Shown: positions 8,547 to 16,438 of the stretch, in pieces
Layout: the number at the start of each line of letters is the position of its first letter
Position numbering within the stretch: position 1 is the stretch's first letter
Assembly: GCA_001942045.1 (NCBI GenBank)
Contig: MSTD01000067.1
Coordinates: forward strand, 1 to 24,812
Origin: Mycolicibacterium porcinum
Lineage (GTDB): Bacteria > Actinomycetota > Actinomycetes > Mycobacteriales > Mycobacteriaceae
Length of the DNA: 24,812 nt
Direction of reading: 5' to 3'
The notes under the pieces: generated by a model
Databases searched by the model: none
What the model was told of the DNA's origin: nothing
What the model saw: the letters and a program-made list of their open reading frames with translations, nothing else
Translations under genes and position numbers: made by a program

Positions 8547-8900
8547 CTAGCGGTCGTCCAGCTCACGGCGCACGGCGCGCTCCCGTTCGATGCGCCGCCG
8601 CGCGTCGTAGTCCCGCATGCGTTGCGGATAGCCGACCTTCTGGACGTCATACACCGGAATCTGTAAGCGGCCACTGAGCCGGCGGGCCCCGGCCTCACCA
8701 CCAGCGCGACGGCGGGTCCATTCCCCGTCCGCAGCAACCAGCACGACGGTCACGTCGGTGACGGTGGTGCGGGGCTCCACGAACGCCTCGACACCCGTGT
8801 GCTCGGCCACCCATTGCTGGAGATACCGCAGATCCTCGCCCGCGTCGGCGCCGGATCCGCGCACCGAGCGACCTCGGCGGAACGCATCGAACAACCCCAA
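8547..8900 (-). CDS. Small conserved-looking protein of unknown function
   Basis: A 117-residue protein when started at TTG 8900, giving MGLFDAFRRGRS. This start follows GAGGAG at about nine bases; the frame is open to another TTG at 8948 but that start lacks a ribosome site. Visible parts are a short amphipathic N-terminus, a central alternating stretch (TTVTDVTVVLVAADGEW) that looks like beta strands, an LQIPVYDVQKVGYPQRMRDYD segment, and a very Arg/Glu-rich C-terminal helix. No signal peptide, membrane helix or catalytic motif is recognised. It is upstream of ephD on the same strand with 69 bases between them, so it may share regulation. I do not recognise a family and I recall no M. tuberculosis gene at this position. 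Confidence 0.65.
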   Translation of the reverse strand: MGLFDAFRRGRSVRGSGADAGEDLRYLQQWVAEHTGVEAFVEPRTTVTDVTVVLVAADGEWTRRRAGGEAGARRLSGRLQIPVYDVQKVGYPQRMRDYDARRRIERERAVRRELDDR

Positions 8901-9116
8901 CGGAACGCTCTCCTCAGTTCTGGGGAAGTTCGTCGAACTGCCCTGCAAACTCTCCCTCGATAGTGCCAGAGCTCAGAGCAACCCTGAGTGCGTGCGAATG
9001 GTGCTGCAGTGACAGGATGGTTCCGACAATCCACCTAGGTGCCGTACCCAGTGCACCTAGCTGTGGTAAGCCAGAGTTCGAGTCGTCACAAGTGACCGTC
9101 CGAGGAGTCAAAACAC
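8901..9116. promoter_or_regulatory. Divergent intergenic region upstream of dlaT with palindromes
   Basis: The largest gap in the window separates the small unknown gene from dlaT. It holds a perfect 10-base palindrome CACCTAGGTG (9032-9041), a second CACCTAG copy at 9054-9060 (22 bases on, two helical turns), and GTCAC-AA-GTGAC (9085-9096). A small inverted repeat, CTCAG/CTGAG, is at 8972-8988. The dlaT ribosome site AGGAG is at 9103-9107, nine bases before the ATG. No convincing TANNNT promoter could be fixed by eye. Confidence 0.45.
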
Positions 9117-10883
9117 ATGGCCATCTCCGTCCAGATGCCCGCGCTAGGTGAGAGCGTCACCGAGGGGACCGTCACCCGCTGGCTTAAACAGGAGGGCGAC
9201 ACCGTCGAACTCGACGAGCCGCTGCTGGAGGTGTCCACGGACAAGGTCGACACCGAGATCCCGTCGCCCGCCGCAGGCGTGTTGACCAAGATCGTCGCCC
9301 AGGAGGACGACACCGTCGAGATCGGTGGCGAGCTCGCGGTCATCGGTGAGGCCGGTGAACAAGCCGAGGCAGCGCCGGCCCCGGAGCCGGAAGCCAAACC
9401 GGAGCCCGAGCCGCAGGCCACCCAGCCGTCGGCCGCCCCGGCCGAGACCGCCGCTCCGGAGCCCGCCGCCCCGGCACAGCCGGCGCCGGCCGCCCCCGCC
9501 GCCTCGGGTCCGGCCACCACCGTCGTGATGCCCGAGCTGGGTGAGTCGGTCACCGAGGGCACGGTCACCCGGTGGCTCAAGAAAGTCGGCGACTCCGTCG
9601 GCGTCGACGAGCCGCTGGTCGAGGTGTCCACCGACAAGGTCGACACCGAGATCCCGTCGCCCGTCGCCGGCACCCTGCTGGAGATCACCGCGCAGGAGGA
9701 CGACACCGTCGCCGTCGGCGGCGAGCTGGCCAAGATCGGCGATACCGCTGTTGCGCCGGCGTCTGCCCCGGCCCCCGCAGCACCCGCTCCCGAACCGAAG
9801 CCGGAACCCAAGCCCGAGCCCAAACCGGAGCCGAAACCCGAACCCAAGGCCGAGCCCGCACCCGCGGCTGCGGCTCCTGCCGCGCCTGCTCCCGCGGCAC
9901 CGGCAGCACCGGCGCCCGCCGCCGGCGACGGCTCGCCGTACGTCACCCCGCTGGTACGAAAGTTGGCCGCGGAGAACGGCGTTGACCTCGCCACCGTGAA
10001 GGGCACCGGGGTCGGTGGCCGCGTCCGCAAGCAGGACGTGCTCGCGGCCGCCGAGGCCAAGAAGGCTCCCCCGGCGCCCGCCGCACCGTCCGCACCTGCC
10101 GCCCCCGCGGCCGCGGCTTCGGCGCCTGCCGCGGCAGCGCCGGCACCGGCCCTGGCCCACCTGCGCGGAACCACGCAGAAGGCCAACCGGATTCGCCAGA
10201 TCACCGCGAAGAAGACGCGCGAATCGCTGCAGGCCACAGCTCAGCTGACGCAGACCCACGAGGTCGACATGACCAAGATCGTGGCGTTGCGGGCCCGGGC
10301 CAAGGCGGACTTCGCCGAGCGCGAGGGCGTCAACCTCACGTACCTGCCGTTCATCGCGCGCGCCGTGATCGATGCGCTGAAGATCCACCCGAACGTCAAC
10401 GCCAGCTACAACGAGGACACCAAGGAGATCACCTACTACGACGCCGAGCACCTGGGCTTCGCGGTCGACACCGAACAGGGTCTGCTCTCGCCGGTGATCC
10501 ACAACGCCGGTGACCTGTCGCTGGGCGGGCTGGCCCGGGCCATCGCCGACATCGCGGCGCGGGCCCGGTCGGGCAACCTCAAGCCCGACGAGTTGTCCGG
10601 CGGCACGTTCACCATCACCAACATCGGCAGCCAGGGCGCGCTGTTCGACACCCCGATCCTGGTGCCGCCGCAGGCGGCGATGCTGGGCACCGGTGCCATC
10701 GTCAAGCGGCCGCGGGTGATCTCGGACGCCTACGGCAACGAGTCGATCGGTGTGCGCTCGGTGTGCTACCTGCCGCTGACCTACGACCACCGACTGATCG
10801 ACGGCGCCGACGCCGGTCGGTTCGTGACCACCATCAAGCGCAGGCTCGAAGAAGGTGCTTTCGAGGCCGACCTCGGGCTGTAA
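9117..10883 (+). CDS. dlaT: DlaT, dihydrolipoamide acyltransferase (E2) with two lipoyl domains
   Basis: A 588-residue E2 core component of 2-oxo acid dehydrogenase (pyruvate dehydrogenase) complexes. Order: lipoyl domain 1 (about 2-77, lipoyl Lys43 in [11 protein letters not shown]), a Pro/Ala linker, lipoyl domain 2 (about 134-208, Lys174 in the same motif), a Pro/Ala linker with five tetrapeptide repeats of the EPKP type, an E1/E3-binding domain (about 274-312), another Ala/Pro linker, and the catalytic acyltransferase domain (about 350-588) with the [13 protein letters not shown] motif (His558, Asp562). In M. tuberculosis (Rv2215, about 553 residues) the protein also serves the Lpd-AhpD-AhpC peroxide defence chain. 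The longer length here comes mainly from linkers. ATG 9117 follows AGGAG at nine bases. lipB and lipA, which build its cofactor, lie just downstream. Confidence 0.95.
   Translation: MAISVQMPALGESVTEGTVTRWLKQEGDTVELDEPLLEVSTDKVDTEIPSPAAGVLTKIVAQEDDTVEIGGELAVIGEAGEQAEAAPAPEPEAKPEPEPQATQPSAAPAETAAPEPAAPAQPAPAAPAASGPATTVVMPELGESVTEGTVTRWLKKVGDSVGVDEPLVEVSTDKVDTEIPSPVAGTLLEITAQEDDTVAVGGELAKIGDTAVAPASAPAPAAPAPEPKPEPKPEPKPEPKPEPKAEPAPAAAAPAAPAPAAPAAPAPAAGDGSPYVTPLVRKLAAENGVDLATVKGTGVGGRVRKQDVLAAAEAKKAPPAPAAPSAPAAPAAAASAPAAAAPAPALAHLRGTTQKANRIRQITAKKTRESLQATAQLTQTHEVDMTKIVALRARAKADFAEREGVNLTYLPFIARAVIDALKIHPNVNASYNEDTKEITYYDAEHLGFAVDTEQGLLSPVIHNAGDLSLGGLARAIADIAARARSGNLKPDELSGGTFTITNIGSQGALFDTPILVPPQAAMLGTGAIVKRPRVISDAYGNESIGVRSVCYLPLTYDHRLIDGADAGRFVTTIKRRLEEGAFEADLGL
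9792..9851 (+). repeat. Five tandem 12-base units encoding the EPKP linker of DlaT
   Basis: Residues 226-245 of DlaT read as four EPKP units and one EPKA unit, each from a 12-base unit with varied third positions (for example GAACCGAAGCCG, GAACCCAAGCCC). The varied codons suggest an old expansion kept at protein level. The segment would form a stiff, extended arm next to lipoyl domain 2. Confidence 0.85.
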
Positions 10884-10908
10884 GGGCCGTTAGGAGGAGC
10901 TCCCCACT

Positions 10909-11817
10909 GTGGCGGATGCCGTCATCGCGATAGCGGGATCATCCGGTCTGATCGGTTCGGCGTTGGTGTCAACGCTGCGCGCCGCCGATCGCCGGGTGCT
11001 CCGGATCGTACGCAGGGCACCATCGAACGGCGACGAGCTGTTCTGGAATCCCGACACCGGGGAGTTCGACGCCGGCGCGCTGCAGGGCGTGGACGCGGTG
11101 GTGAACCTCTGCGGCGTCGGTGTCGGCGACAAACGGTGGTCGGGCGCCTTCAAACAGAGCCTGCGCGACAGCCGGATCGGGCCCACCGAGGTGCTCGCCG
11201 GAGCGGTGGCCGACGCCGGCGTACCGGTACTGATCAATGCCAGTGCCGTCGGCTACTACGGCGACACCAGGGATCGGGTGACCGACGAGTCCGCACCCGA
11301 GGGGCAGGGTTTCCTGGCCGGATTGTGCGCGGATTGGGAAGCCGCCACCGCACCTGCCGTCGCGGCCGGGTCGCGGGTGGTGCTGTTGCGCACCGGCCTG
11401 GTGATGGCGCCGTCCGGCGGCATGGTGAACCGCCTCAAACCGCTGTTCTCGCTGGGCCTGGGCGCGCGGCTGGGCAACGGCAGGCAGTACATCCCGTGGA
11501 TCAGCCTGGAGGACGAGGTCCGCGCGGTGCTGTTCGCGATGTCGAACGAAAGCCTGTCCGGCCCGGTCAATCTCACCGGACCGGCCCCGGTGACCAATGC
11601 GGAGTTCACCGCGGCACTGGGCCGCGCCCTCAACCGGCCCACCCCGGTGATGGTCCCGGGATTCGCACTGCGCACCCTGCTGGGCGAGATCGCCGACGAA
11701 GGACTGTTGGTGGGCCAGCGTGCCATCCCCGCGGCCCTGGAACGCGCCGGCTTCGACTTCCATCACAAGACCGTCGGCGAGGCGCTGGCGTACGCCACAG
11801 CTGCGCCCAAGGACTAG
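10909..11817 (+). CDS. NAD(P)-binding epimerase-like protein, TIGR01777/DUF1731 family (Rv2216-type)
   Basis: A 302-residue protein of the extended SDR group. The nucleotide-binding turn GSSGLIGS is at residues 10-17. It is followed by the family's [24 protein letters not shown] block (about 46-69), RW (76-77), and the [10 protein letters not shown] segment (110-119), where Tyr116/Tyr117 mark the usual catalytic region. A C-terminal DUF1731-like part ends about residue 297. The substrate is unknown; annotated relatives include cell-division inhibitor SulA-like and sugar epimerase names, neither supported here. Start: GTG 10909, after GGAGGAG at 10893-10899; it lies 25 bases after dlaT and is probably in the same transcript. 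Same position as M. tuberculosis Rv2216. A probable terminator follows. Confidence 0.85.
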   Translation: MADAVIAIAGSSGLIGSALVSTLRAADRRVLRIVRRAPSNGDELFWNPDTGEFDAGALQGVDAVVNLCGVGVGDKRWSGAFKQSLRDSRIGPTEVLAGAVADAGVPVLINASAVGYYGDTRDRVTDESAPEGQGFLAGLCADWEAATAPAVAAGSRVVLLRTGLVMAPSGGMVNRLKPLFSLGLGARLGNGRQYIPWISLEDEVRAVLFAMSNESLSGPVNLTGPAPVTNAEFTAALGRALNRPTPVMVPGFALRTLLGEIADEGLLVGQRAIPAALERAGFDFHHKTVGEALAYATAAPKD

Positions 11818-11823
11818 CGTTCG

Positions 11824-11867
11824 GACGTCGCCGGGCGGCGTCAACCCCTGCGCCGGGCAGCATTTTT
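11824..11867 (+). terminator. Tandem hairpins with T5 tract after the epimerase gene
   Basis: Bases 11824-11842 form a nine-position inverted repeat (GACGTCGCC with GGCGGCGTC, one T.G pair) with a minimal loop. A second hairpin, CTGC (11848-11851) with GCAG (11857-11860), is followed two bases later by TTTTT (11863-11867). The short second stem makes this a modest intrinsic terminator. It would end the dlaT-epimerase transcript before lipB. Confidence 0.5.
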
Positions 11868-11876
11868 GCGCGCGAG

Positions 11877-11890
11877 TAGCGTGGATGATC
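11877..11890 (+). promoter_or_regulatory. Predicted promoter of lipB, probably leaderless
   Basis: TAGCGT (11877-11882) lies eight bases before ATG 11891, in range for a transcript that starts at the A of that codon. There is no Shine-Dalgarno before either ATG 11885 or ATG 11891. The preceding terminator makes a separate promoter sensible. Confidence 0.45.
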
Positions 11891-12571
11891 ATGGCAGCAT
11901 CCATCCGCTCGGCCGCCGCCGCGCCGCTCGAAGTGCGGCGCCTGGGCACGCTCGACTACGCAGCCGCCTGGGAGCTACAGCGCGAGATCGCCGATGCCAG
12001 GGTGGCCGGCGGTCCGGACACGCTGCTGCTGCTCGAGCACCCGGCCGTCTACACCGCGGGCAAGCGCACCGAGCCGCACGAGCGCCCCTTGGACGGCACC
12101 CCCGTCGTCGATACGGACCGCGGCGGCAAGATCACCTGGCATGGTCCGGGACAGCTCGTGGGCTATCCCATCATCGGGCTGACCGAGCCGCTGGATGTGG
12201 TGAATTTCGTTCGGCGCCTTGAGGAAGCACTCATCAGCGTGTGCGCTGATCTCGGATTACAGACCGGCCGGGTCGAGGGACGCTCGGGTGTATGGGTTCC
12301 GGACGACGGGCTTCGTCCCGCCCGCAAGGTCGGCGCGATCGGGATCCGGGTGTCCCGGGCGACGACGCTGCACGGGTTCGCGCTGAACTGTGATTGCGAC
12401 CTGTCGGCGTTCTCGTCGATCGTGCCGTGCGGGATCTCCGACGCCGGCGTGACGTCGCTGACCGCGGAACTCGGCCGCCGCATCACCGTCGAGGAAGTCA
12501 CCGACCGGGTCGCCGCCACCGTGAGCGACGCGCTGGACGGACGGCTGGAAGTGGCCCTGAACGTAGGATGA
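11891..12571 (+). CDS. lipB: LipB, octanoyl-[acyl carrier protein]:protein N-octanoyltransferase
   Basis: A 226-residue enzyme that moves octanoate from acyl carrier protein to the lysine of lipoyl domains, the first step of lipoate assembly. Motifs: [14 protein letters not shown] (46-59), [18 protein letters not shown] (76-93), RKVGAIG with catalytic Lys146, [11 protein letters not shown] (161-171) and IVPCGI with catalytic Cys180; the Lys/Cys pair is the known mycobacterial LipB dyad. Start: ATG 11891 matches the M. tuberculosis N-terminus (M-x-x-SIRS) and a -10 element; ATG 11885 is two codons upstream. Compared with my recollection of Rv2217, a few extra residues (PDDGLR) precede the Lys motif. 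lipA starts four bases after its stop. Confidence 0.94.
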   Translation: MAASIRSAAAAPLEVRRLGTLDYAAAWELQREIADARVAGGPDTLLLLEHPAVYTAGKRTEPHERPLDGTPVVDTDRGGKITWHGPGQLVGYPIIGLTEPLDVVNFVRRLEEALISVCADLGLQTGRVEGRSGVWVPDDGLRPARKVGAIGIRVSRATTLHGFALNCDCDLSAFSSIVPCGISDAGVTSLTAELGRRITVEEVTDRVAATVSDALDGRLEVALNVG

Positions 12572-12575
12572 ACTC
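12564..12575 (+). promoter_or_regulatory. Possible intragenic leaderless promoter of lipA (TAGGAT-N6-GTG)
   Basis: TAGGAT (12564-12569) is formed by the last codons of lipB, its final T being the first base of the lipB stop, and is followed by six bases and GTG 12576. The same AGGA could act as a weak ribosome-binding site in a lipB-lipA transcript, so the site may have two uses. Confidence 0.4.
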
Positions 12576-13520
12576 GTGACTGTGGTGCCTGAAGGTCGGA
12601 AGCTCCTGCGTCTGGAAGTGCGCAACGCGCAGACGCCCATCGAACGCAAGCCACCGTGGATCAAGACCCGGGCCAAGATGGGTCCGGAGTACACCGAGCT
12701 CAAGGGCCTGGTGCGGCGCGAGGGCCTGCACACGGTGTGCGAGGAGGCCGGCTGCCCCAACATCTTCGAATGCTGGGAGGACCGGGAGGCCACGTTCCTG
12801 ATCGGCGGTGAGCAGTGCACCCGGCGCTGCGACTTCTGCCAGATCGACACCGGCAAGCCGGCCGAGCTGGACCGTGATGAACCGCGCCGGGTCGCCGAGA
12901 GCGTGCAGGCGATGGGGTTGAAGTACTCGACGGTGACCGGTGTGGCCCGCGATGACCTGCCCGACGGCGGGGCATGGCTGTACGCCGAGACGGTCCGGCA
13001 GATCCATGCGCTCAACCCGAACACCGGGGTGGAGTTGCTGGCGCCTGACTTCAACGGCAACCCCGACCAGTTGGCCGAGGTGTTCGAGTCGCGCCCAGAA
13101 GTGTTCGCGCACAACGTCGAAACCGTGCCGCGCATCTTCAAGCGGATCCGTCCGGCGTTCCGCTATGACCGCAGCCTGGCGGTGATCACCGCCGCCCGCG
13201 ACTTCGGTCTGGTGACCAAGTCCAACCTGATCCTCGGGATGGGCGAGACCATCGACGAGGTGCACACCGCGCTGCGCGACCTGCACGACGCGGGCTGCGA
13301 CATCGTCACCATCACCCAGTACCTGCGGCCGTCACCACGCCACCACCCGGTGGAGCGCTGGGTGCATCCCGACGAGTTCGTCGCACTGTCGAGCTATGCC
13401 GAGGGACTGGGATTCGCCGGCGTGCTGGCCGGTCCGCTGGTGCGCTCGTCCTACCGCGCCGGCAGGCTCTATGCGCAGGCCGCGCGGGTTCGGTTCGCGG
13501 ATCGTCCCCCCGTATCCTGA
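12576..13520 (+). CDS. lipA: LipA, lipoyl synthase (radical SAM)
   Basis: A 314-residue cytosolic enzyme that inserts two sulfurs into octanoyl-lysine of lipoyl domains. The auxiliary [4Fe-4S] cluster cysteines are Cys55, Cys60 and Cys66 ([12 protein letters not shown]); the radical SAM cysteines are Cys81, Cys85 and Cys88 (CTRRCDFC). The C-terminal RSSYRAG carries the serine that the family uses as a further cluster ligand. Length and sequence fit M. tuberculosis Rv2218. Start: GTG 12576, four bases after lipB. With lipB it forms the complete de novo lipoylation pathway next to its substrate gene dlaT; GcvT, also in this window, acts on lipoylated GcvH. Confidence 0.96.
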   Translation: MTVVPEGRKLLRLEVRNAQTPIERKPPWIKTRAKMGPEYTELKGLVRREGLHTVCEEAGCPNIFECWEDREATFLIGGEQCTRRCDFCQIDTGKPAELDRDEPRRVAESVQAMGLKYSTVTGVARDDLPDGGAWLYAETVRQIHALNPNTGVELLAPDFNGNPDQLAEVFESRPEVFAHNVETVPRIFKRIRPAFRYDRSLAVITAARDFGLVTKSNLILGMGETIDEVHTALRDLHDAGCDIVTITQYLRPSPRHHPVERWVHPDEFVALSSYAEGLGFAGVLAGPLVRSSYRAGRLYAQAARVRFADRPPVS

Positions 13521-13524
13521 TGTA
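13513..13524 (+). promoter_or_regulatory. Predicted leaderless promoter of the DUF4191 gene (TATCCT-N6-ATG)
   Basis: TATCCT (13513-13518) overlaps the end of lipA and is followed by six bases (GATGTA) and ATG 13525. No ribosome-binding site is seen in the four bases between the genes or just upstream. Confidence 0.5.
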
Positions 13525-14277
13525 ATGGCGAAAACCCGCAATGCCGCAGAGACCAAGGCGGCAAAGGCCGAGGCGAAGGCTGCCCGCAAGGCGGCCTCCA
13601 AGCAGCGGCGTAGTCAGTTGTGGCAGGCATTCCAGATCCAGCGCAAAGAGGACAAGCGCCTCCTGCCGTACATGATCGGCGCGTTCGTGTTGATCGTGGC
13701 TGCCGCGGTAGTCGCCGGCCTGCTCATCGGCGGGTTCACGATGTACACGCTCATCCCCCTCGGCATCGTGTTGGGCGCGCTGGTCGCGTTCATCATCTTC
13801 GGCCGTCGCGCGCAGAAGTCGGTGTACACAAAGGCCGAGGGCCAGACGGGTGCGGCAGCGTGGGCGCTGGACAACCTGCGCGGCAAGTGGCGCGTCACCC
13901 CCGGCGTCGCGGCGACCGGTCATTTCGACGCCGTGCACCGCGTGATCGGCCGGCCCGGGGTGATCTTCGTCGGCGAGGGCTCGGCCAATCGGGTCAAGCC
14001 CCTGCTGGCGCAGGAGAAGAAGCGCACGGCGCGTCTGGTCGGCGACGTCCCGATCTACGACATCGTGGTCGGCAACAGCGAAGGCGAGGTGCCGCTGTCC
14101 AAGCTGGAGCGGCATCTGAACAAGTTGCCGGCGAACATCACGGTCAAGCAGATGGACTCGATCGAGTCCCGGCTGGCCGCGCTCGGCACCAAGACCGGCC
14201 CGGCCGGGATGCCCAAGGGCCCGATGCCCGCGGGCGCGAAGATGCGCGGGGTGCAGCGGCGCGTTCAGCGCAAGTAA
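13525..14277 (+). CDS. DUF4191 membrane protein (Rv2219-type)
   Basis: A 250-residue protein of unknown function. The first 45 residues are very rich in Lys, Ala and Arg (cytoplasmic, helical). Two membrane helices follow at about 46-68 and 73-93. A cytoplasmic domain of about 150 residues then includes GVAATGHFDAVHRVIGRPGVIFVGEG, and the tail is strongly basic (GVQRRVQRK). This is the actinobacterial DUF4191 arrangement, found next to lipA in mycobacteria. Start: ATG 13525, four bases after the lipA stop. The end is five bases from the end of the convergent RDD gene. No enzymatic motif is evident; linkage to lipoate metabolism is only positional. Confidence 0.85.
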   Translation: MAKTRNAAETKAAKAEAKAARKAASKQRRSQLWQAFQIQRKEDKRLLPYMIGAFVLIVAAAVVAGLLIGGFTMYTLIPLGIVLGALVAFIIFGRRAQKSVYTKAEGQTGAAAWALDNLRGKWRVTPGVAATGHFDAVHRVIGRPGVIFVGEGSANRVKPLLAQEKKRTARLVGDVPIYDIVVGNSEGEVPLSKLERHLNKLPANITVKQMDSIESRLAALGTKTGPAGMPKGPMPAGAKMRGVQRRVQRK

Positions 14278-14282
14278 CCGCG

Positions 14283-14768
14283 CTAGCGCCGCACCACCGC
14301 GGTGAAGGTCAGCCGGTCGTGCAGACCGCGCAAGTCGCTGTCGGAAACCAGCGGCGGGATCACCAATGCGATCAACACCACCCGCAGGAACGCCCGCACG
14401 ATGCCGATCCGATCGCGCCCGTCGGCCGGCACCACGGCCAGGCCGACGGCGAGCTGGCCCGGGGTGAACGAGAACAGCCGCACGGCGATGGTGCCGAGCA
14501 GCATCCAGATCACCAGGACAGCCGTGGAGAGCATCGGCAGCGAAATGAAGCCGAGGGCCATCACCAGACCGGCCAGCCCGTAGGCCACCAGCCAATCGAT
14601 GCACAGCGCACCGAGCCGCCGGCCCATCCGAGCCAGCGAGCCGGGCCCCGACTCGGGCAGACCGAGGCGCTCACCAGGGTATTTGCCCCGGCCGTCCTGG
14701 CCGTCCTCGCCGTCGCCGGCGTCGAAAGGTCCGGGTCCGGACAGCCAAGTTCCCATCGTGCGCGCCAT
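14283..14768 (-). CDS. RDD family membrane protein (Rv2219A-type)
   Basis: A 161-residue protein. An acidic, Gly-rich N-terminus (about 1-45) precedes an RDD domain with RMGRRLGALCIDWLVAYG (first conserved Arg and Asp), three hydrophobic segments at about 57-73, 77-100 and 124-140, and a closing GLHDRLTFTAVVR that holds the conserved Asp-Arg. RDD proteins are small membrane proteins, some linked to ion transport; the role here is unknown. Start: ATG 14768 with TATCCT six bases upstream, no Shine-Dalgarno. It is divergent from glnA1, with 155 bases between them that contain GlnR-like boxes, so nitrogen control of this gene is possible but unproven. Confidence 0.85.
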   Translation of the reverse strand: MARTMGTWLSGPGPFDAGDGEDGQDGRGKYPGERLGLPESGPGSLARMGRRLGALCIDWLVAYGLAGLVMALGFISLPMLSTAVLVIWMLLGTIAVRLFSFTPGQLAVGLAVVPADGRDRIGIVRAFLRVVLIALVIPPLVSDSDLRGLHDRLTFTAVVRR

Positions 14769-14780
14769 AGGGCAAGGATA
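14769..14780 (-). promoter_or_regulatory. Predicted leaderless promoter of the RDD gene (TATCCT-N6-ATG)
   Basis: On the minus strand TATCCT (plus 14775-14780) is followed by six bases (TGCCCT) and the ATG at 14768. Hexamer and spacing are identical to the promoter of the neighbouring DUF4191 gene. Confidence 0.55.
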
Positions 14781-14835
14781 GGCGGAGCCGCTTCAGCGAC
14801 GGTCAGTAGCTCACGTCACAAAGAACGGTCATCGC

Positions 14836-14873
14836 GTAACTTGCGCGCAACATATGGTTGACGACTGCGCAAC
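14836..14873 (+). promoter_or_regulatory. Tandem GlnR-type boxes upstream of glnA1
   Basis: Four half-sites with even spacing: GTAAC (14836-14840), six bases, GCAAC (14847-14851), six bases, TTGAC (14858-14862), six bases, GCAAC (14869-14873). This is the a1-b1-a2-b2 layout, with a 22-base period, known for the OmpR-type nitrogen regulator GlnR of actinobacteria (GTnAC-N6-GaAAC type). It lies just upstream of the putative glnA1 -10, as expected for activation. The TTGACG at 14858-14863 also resembles a -35. Confidence 0.82.
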
Positions 14874-14883
14874 ATCGTGTCCT

Positions 14884-14915
14884 TAGCGTCAACCCGCGGG
14901 TTACCAGTAAAGGAG
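14884..14915 (+). promoter_or_regulatory. glnA1 promoter -10 and ribosome-binding site
   Basis: TAGCGT (14884-14889) fits a -10 and would start a leader of about 28 bases. The ribosome site AGGAG (14911-14915) lies eight bases before GTG 14924, so glnA1 has a conventional leader, unlike several neighbours. The -10 assignment is by eye. Confidence 0.5.
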
Positions 14916-14923
14916 AACACTCA

Positions 14924-16360
14924 GTGGCAGAAAAGACGTCCGACGACATCTTCAAGCTGATCAAGGACGAGAACGTCGAGTACGTCGACATTCGCTTCTG
15001 CGATCTGCCCGGCGTCGTCCAGCACTTCTCGATCCCGGCGTCGGCGTTCGACCAGAGCGTCTTCGAGGATGGCCTCGCGTTCGACGGCTCGTCGGTCCGC
15101 GGTTTCCAGTCGATCCACGAATCCGACATGATGCTGCTGCCGGACCCCGATACCGCGCGCATCGACCCGTTCCGCGCCGCCAAGACGCTGAACCTGAACT
15201 TTTTCGTGCACGACCCGTTCACCCGTGAGGCGTACTCCCGCGACCCGCGCAACGTGGCCCGCAAGGCGGAGAACTACCTGGCCAGCACCGGCATCGCCGA
15301 CACCTGTTTCTTCGGTGCCGAGGCCGAGTTCTACATCTTCGACTCGGTCTCGTTCGACTCCAGGATGAACGGCACGTTCTACGAGGTCGATTCCGAGTCC
15401 GCGTGGTGGAACACCGGCGAGCCCGCCGAGGCCGATGGCTCCCCCAACCTCGGCTACAAGGTTCGCCCCAAGGGTGGGTACTTCCCCGTCGCCCCGTACG
15501 ACCACTACGTGGATCTGCGCGACGAGATGTCGACCAACCTGATCAACGCCGGGTTCACCCTCGAGCGCGGCCACCACGAGGTGGGCACCGCCGGCCAGGC
15601 CGAGATCAACTACAAGTTCAACACGCTGCTGCACGCGGCCGACGATGTGCTGCTGTTCAAGTACATCATCAAGAACACCGCGTGGCAGAACGGCAAGACC
15701 GTCACCTTCATGCCGAAGCCGCTGTTCGGTGACAACGGTTCGGGCATGCACGCCCACCAATCGCTGTGGAAAGACGGCAAGCCGCTGTTCCACGACGAGT
15801 CCGGCTACGCGGGCCTGTCCGACATCGCCCGCCACTACATCGGCGGCATCCTGCACCACGCCCCGTCTCTGCTGGCGTTCACCAACCCGACGGTGAACTC
15901 CTACAAGCGTCTGGTGCCGGGCTACGAGGCCCCGATCAACCTGGTGTACAGCCAGCGCAACCGCTCGGCCTGTGTCCGTATCCCGATCACCGGCAACAAC
16001 CCCAAGGCCAAGCGCCTCGAGTTCCGTTGCCCGGACAGCTCGGGTAACCCGTACCTGGCGTTCGCGGCCATGCTGATGGCCGGCATCGACGGCATCAAGA
16101 AGAAGATCGAGCCGCTGGCCCCGGTCGACAAGGACCTCTACGAGCTGCCGCCGGACGAGGCCGCCAACATCCCGCAGGCCCCGACCTCGCTGGCCGCGGT
16201 GATCGACAAGCTCGAAGAGGATCACGAATACCTCACCGAGGGTGGCGTGTTCACCGAGGACCTGATCGAGACCTGGATCTCCTACAAGCGGGAGAACGAG
16301 ATCATGCCGATCCAGATCCGGCCTCACCCGTACGAGTTCTCGCTCTACTACGACGTTTAA
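14924..16360 (+). CDS. glnA1: GlnA1, glutamine synthetase type I (adenylylation-regulated)
   Basis: A 478-residue dodecameric GSI-beta type enzyme that makes glutamine from glutamate, ammonia and ATP. Marks: [12 protein letters not shown] (51-62), the EAEFYIF metal-ligand segment, [17 protein letters not shown] (ATP and ammonia site region, about 267-283), and the adenylylation tyrosine Tyr406 in [10 protein letters not shown], numbered as in M. tuberculosis GlnA1. Start: GTG 14924 preceded by AGGAG; the frame stays open farther upstream but that part would overlap the GlnR boxes. Regulation visible in the window: GlnR boxes upstream for transcription, and GlnE encoded nearby for adenylylation of Tyr406. 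Two hairpins follow the gene. Confidence 0.97.
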   Translation: MAEKTSDDIFKLIKDENVEYVDIRFCDLPGVVQHFSIPASAFDQSVFEDGLAFDGSSVRGFQSIHESDMMLLPDPDTARIDPFRAAKTLNLNFFVHDPFTREAYSRDPRNVARKAENYLASTGIADTCFFGAEAEFYIFDSVSFDSRMNGTFYEVDSESAWWNTGEPAEADGSPNLGYKVRPKGGYFPVAPYDHYVDLRDEMSTNLINAGFTLERGHHEVGTAGQAEINYKFNTLLHAADDVLLFKYIIKNTAWQNGKTVTFMPKPLFGDNGSGMHAHQSLWKDGKPLFHDESGYAGLSDIARHYIGGILHHAPSLLAFTNPTVNSYKRLVPGYEAPINLVYSQRNRSACVRIPITGNNPKAKRLEFRCPDSSGNPYLAFAAMLMAGIDGIKKKIEPLAPVDKDLYELPPDEAANIPQAPTSLAAVIDKLEEDHEYLTEGGVFTEDLIETWISYKRENEIMPIQIRPHPYEFSLYYDV

Positions 16361-16367
16361 GTCGTAG
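16348..16367 (+). repeat. Seven-bp hairpin spanning the glnA1 stop codon
   Basis: CTACGAC (16348-16354) and GTCGTAG (16361-16367) pair perfectly around GTTTAA, whose TAA is the glnA1 stop. It sits seven bases (16368-16373 between the stems) before the large terminator hairpin, giving two stacked structures at the 3' end. Confidence 0.65.
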
Positions 16368-16373
16368 CGCGAA

Positions 16374-16422
16374 CAGACGCAAAACTGCCCCTTTTCTTCG
16401 GAAAAGGGGCAGTTTGCGTCTG
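16374..16422 (+). terminator. Strong glnA1 terminator hairpin with cUUCGg tetraloop
   Basis: Bases 16374-16396 pair with 16401-16422 over 22 base pairs with one bulged A in the 16381-16384 A-run. The loop is TTCG closed by a C-G pair, the very stable UUCG tetraloop. The stem includes four A-T pairs next to a four-G/C block. No T-run follows the stem, so it may act as a terminator without U-tail, or as a 3' end stabiliser. It separates glnA1 from dtd. Confidence 0.8.
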
Positions 16423-16438
16423 CTCACGGGGGTAGCCG

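Noticed and set aside
7281..8666. Long open frame (461 codons) on the plus strand opposite ephD
   Set aside because: It is the codon-position shadow of ephD in high-GC DNA; its protein is His/Gly/Arg-rich low-complexity text with no motif, whereas EphD has full catalytic sites.
9144..10790. Long minus-strand frame (548 codons) opposite dlaT
   Set aside because: Its Gly/Arg/Leu-rich repeats simply mirror the lipoyl domains and linkers of DlaT; no start signal or motif.
14921..16327. Long minus-strand frame (468 codons) opposite glnA1
   Set aside because: Shadow of the glutamine synthetase reading frame; Val/Arg/Gly/His-rich with no domain.
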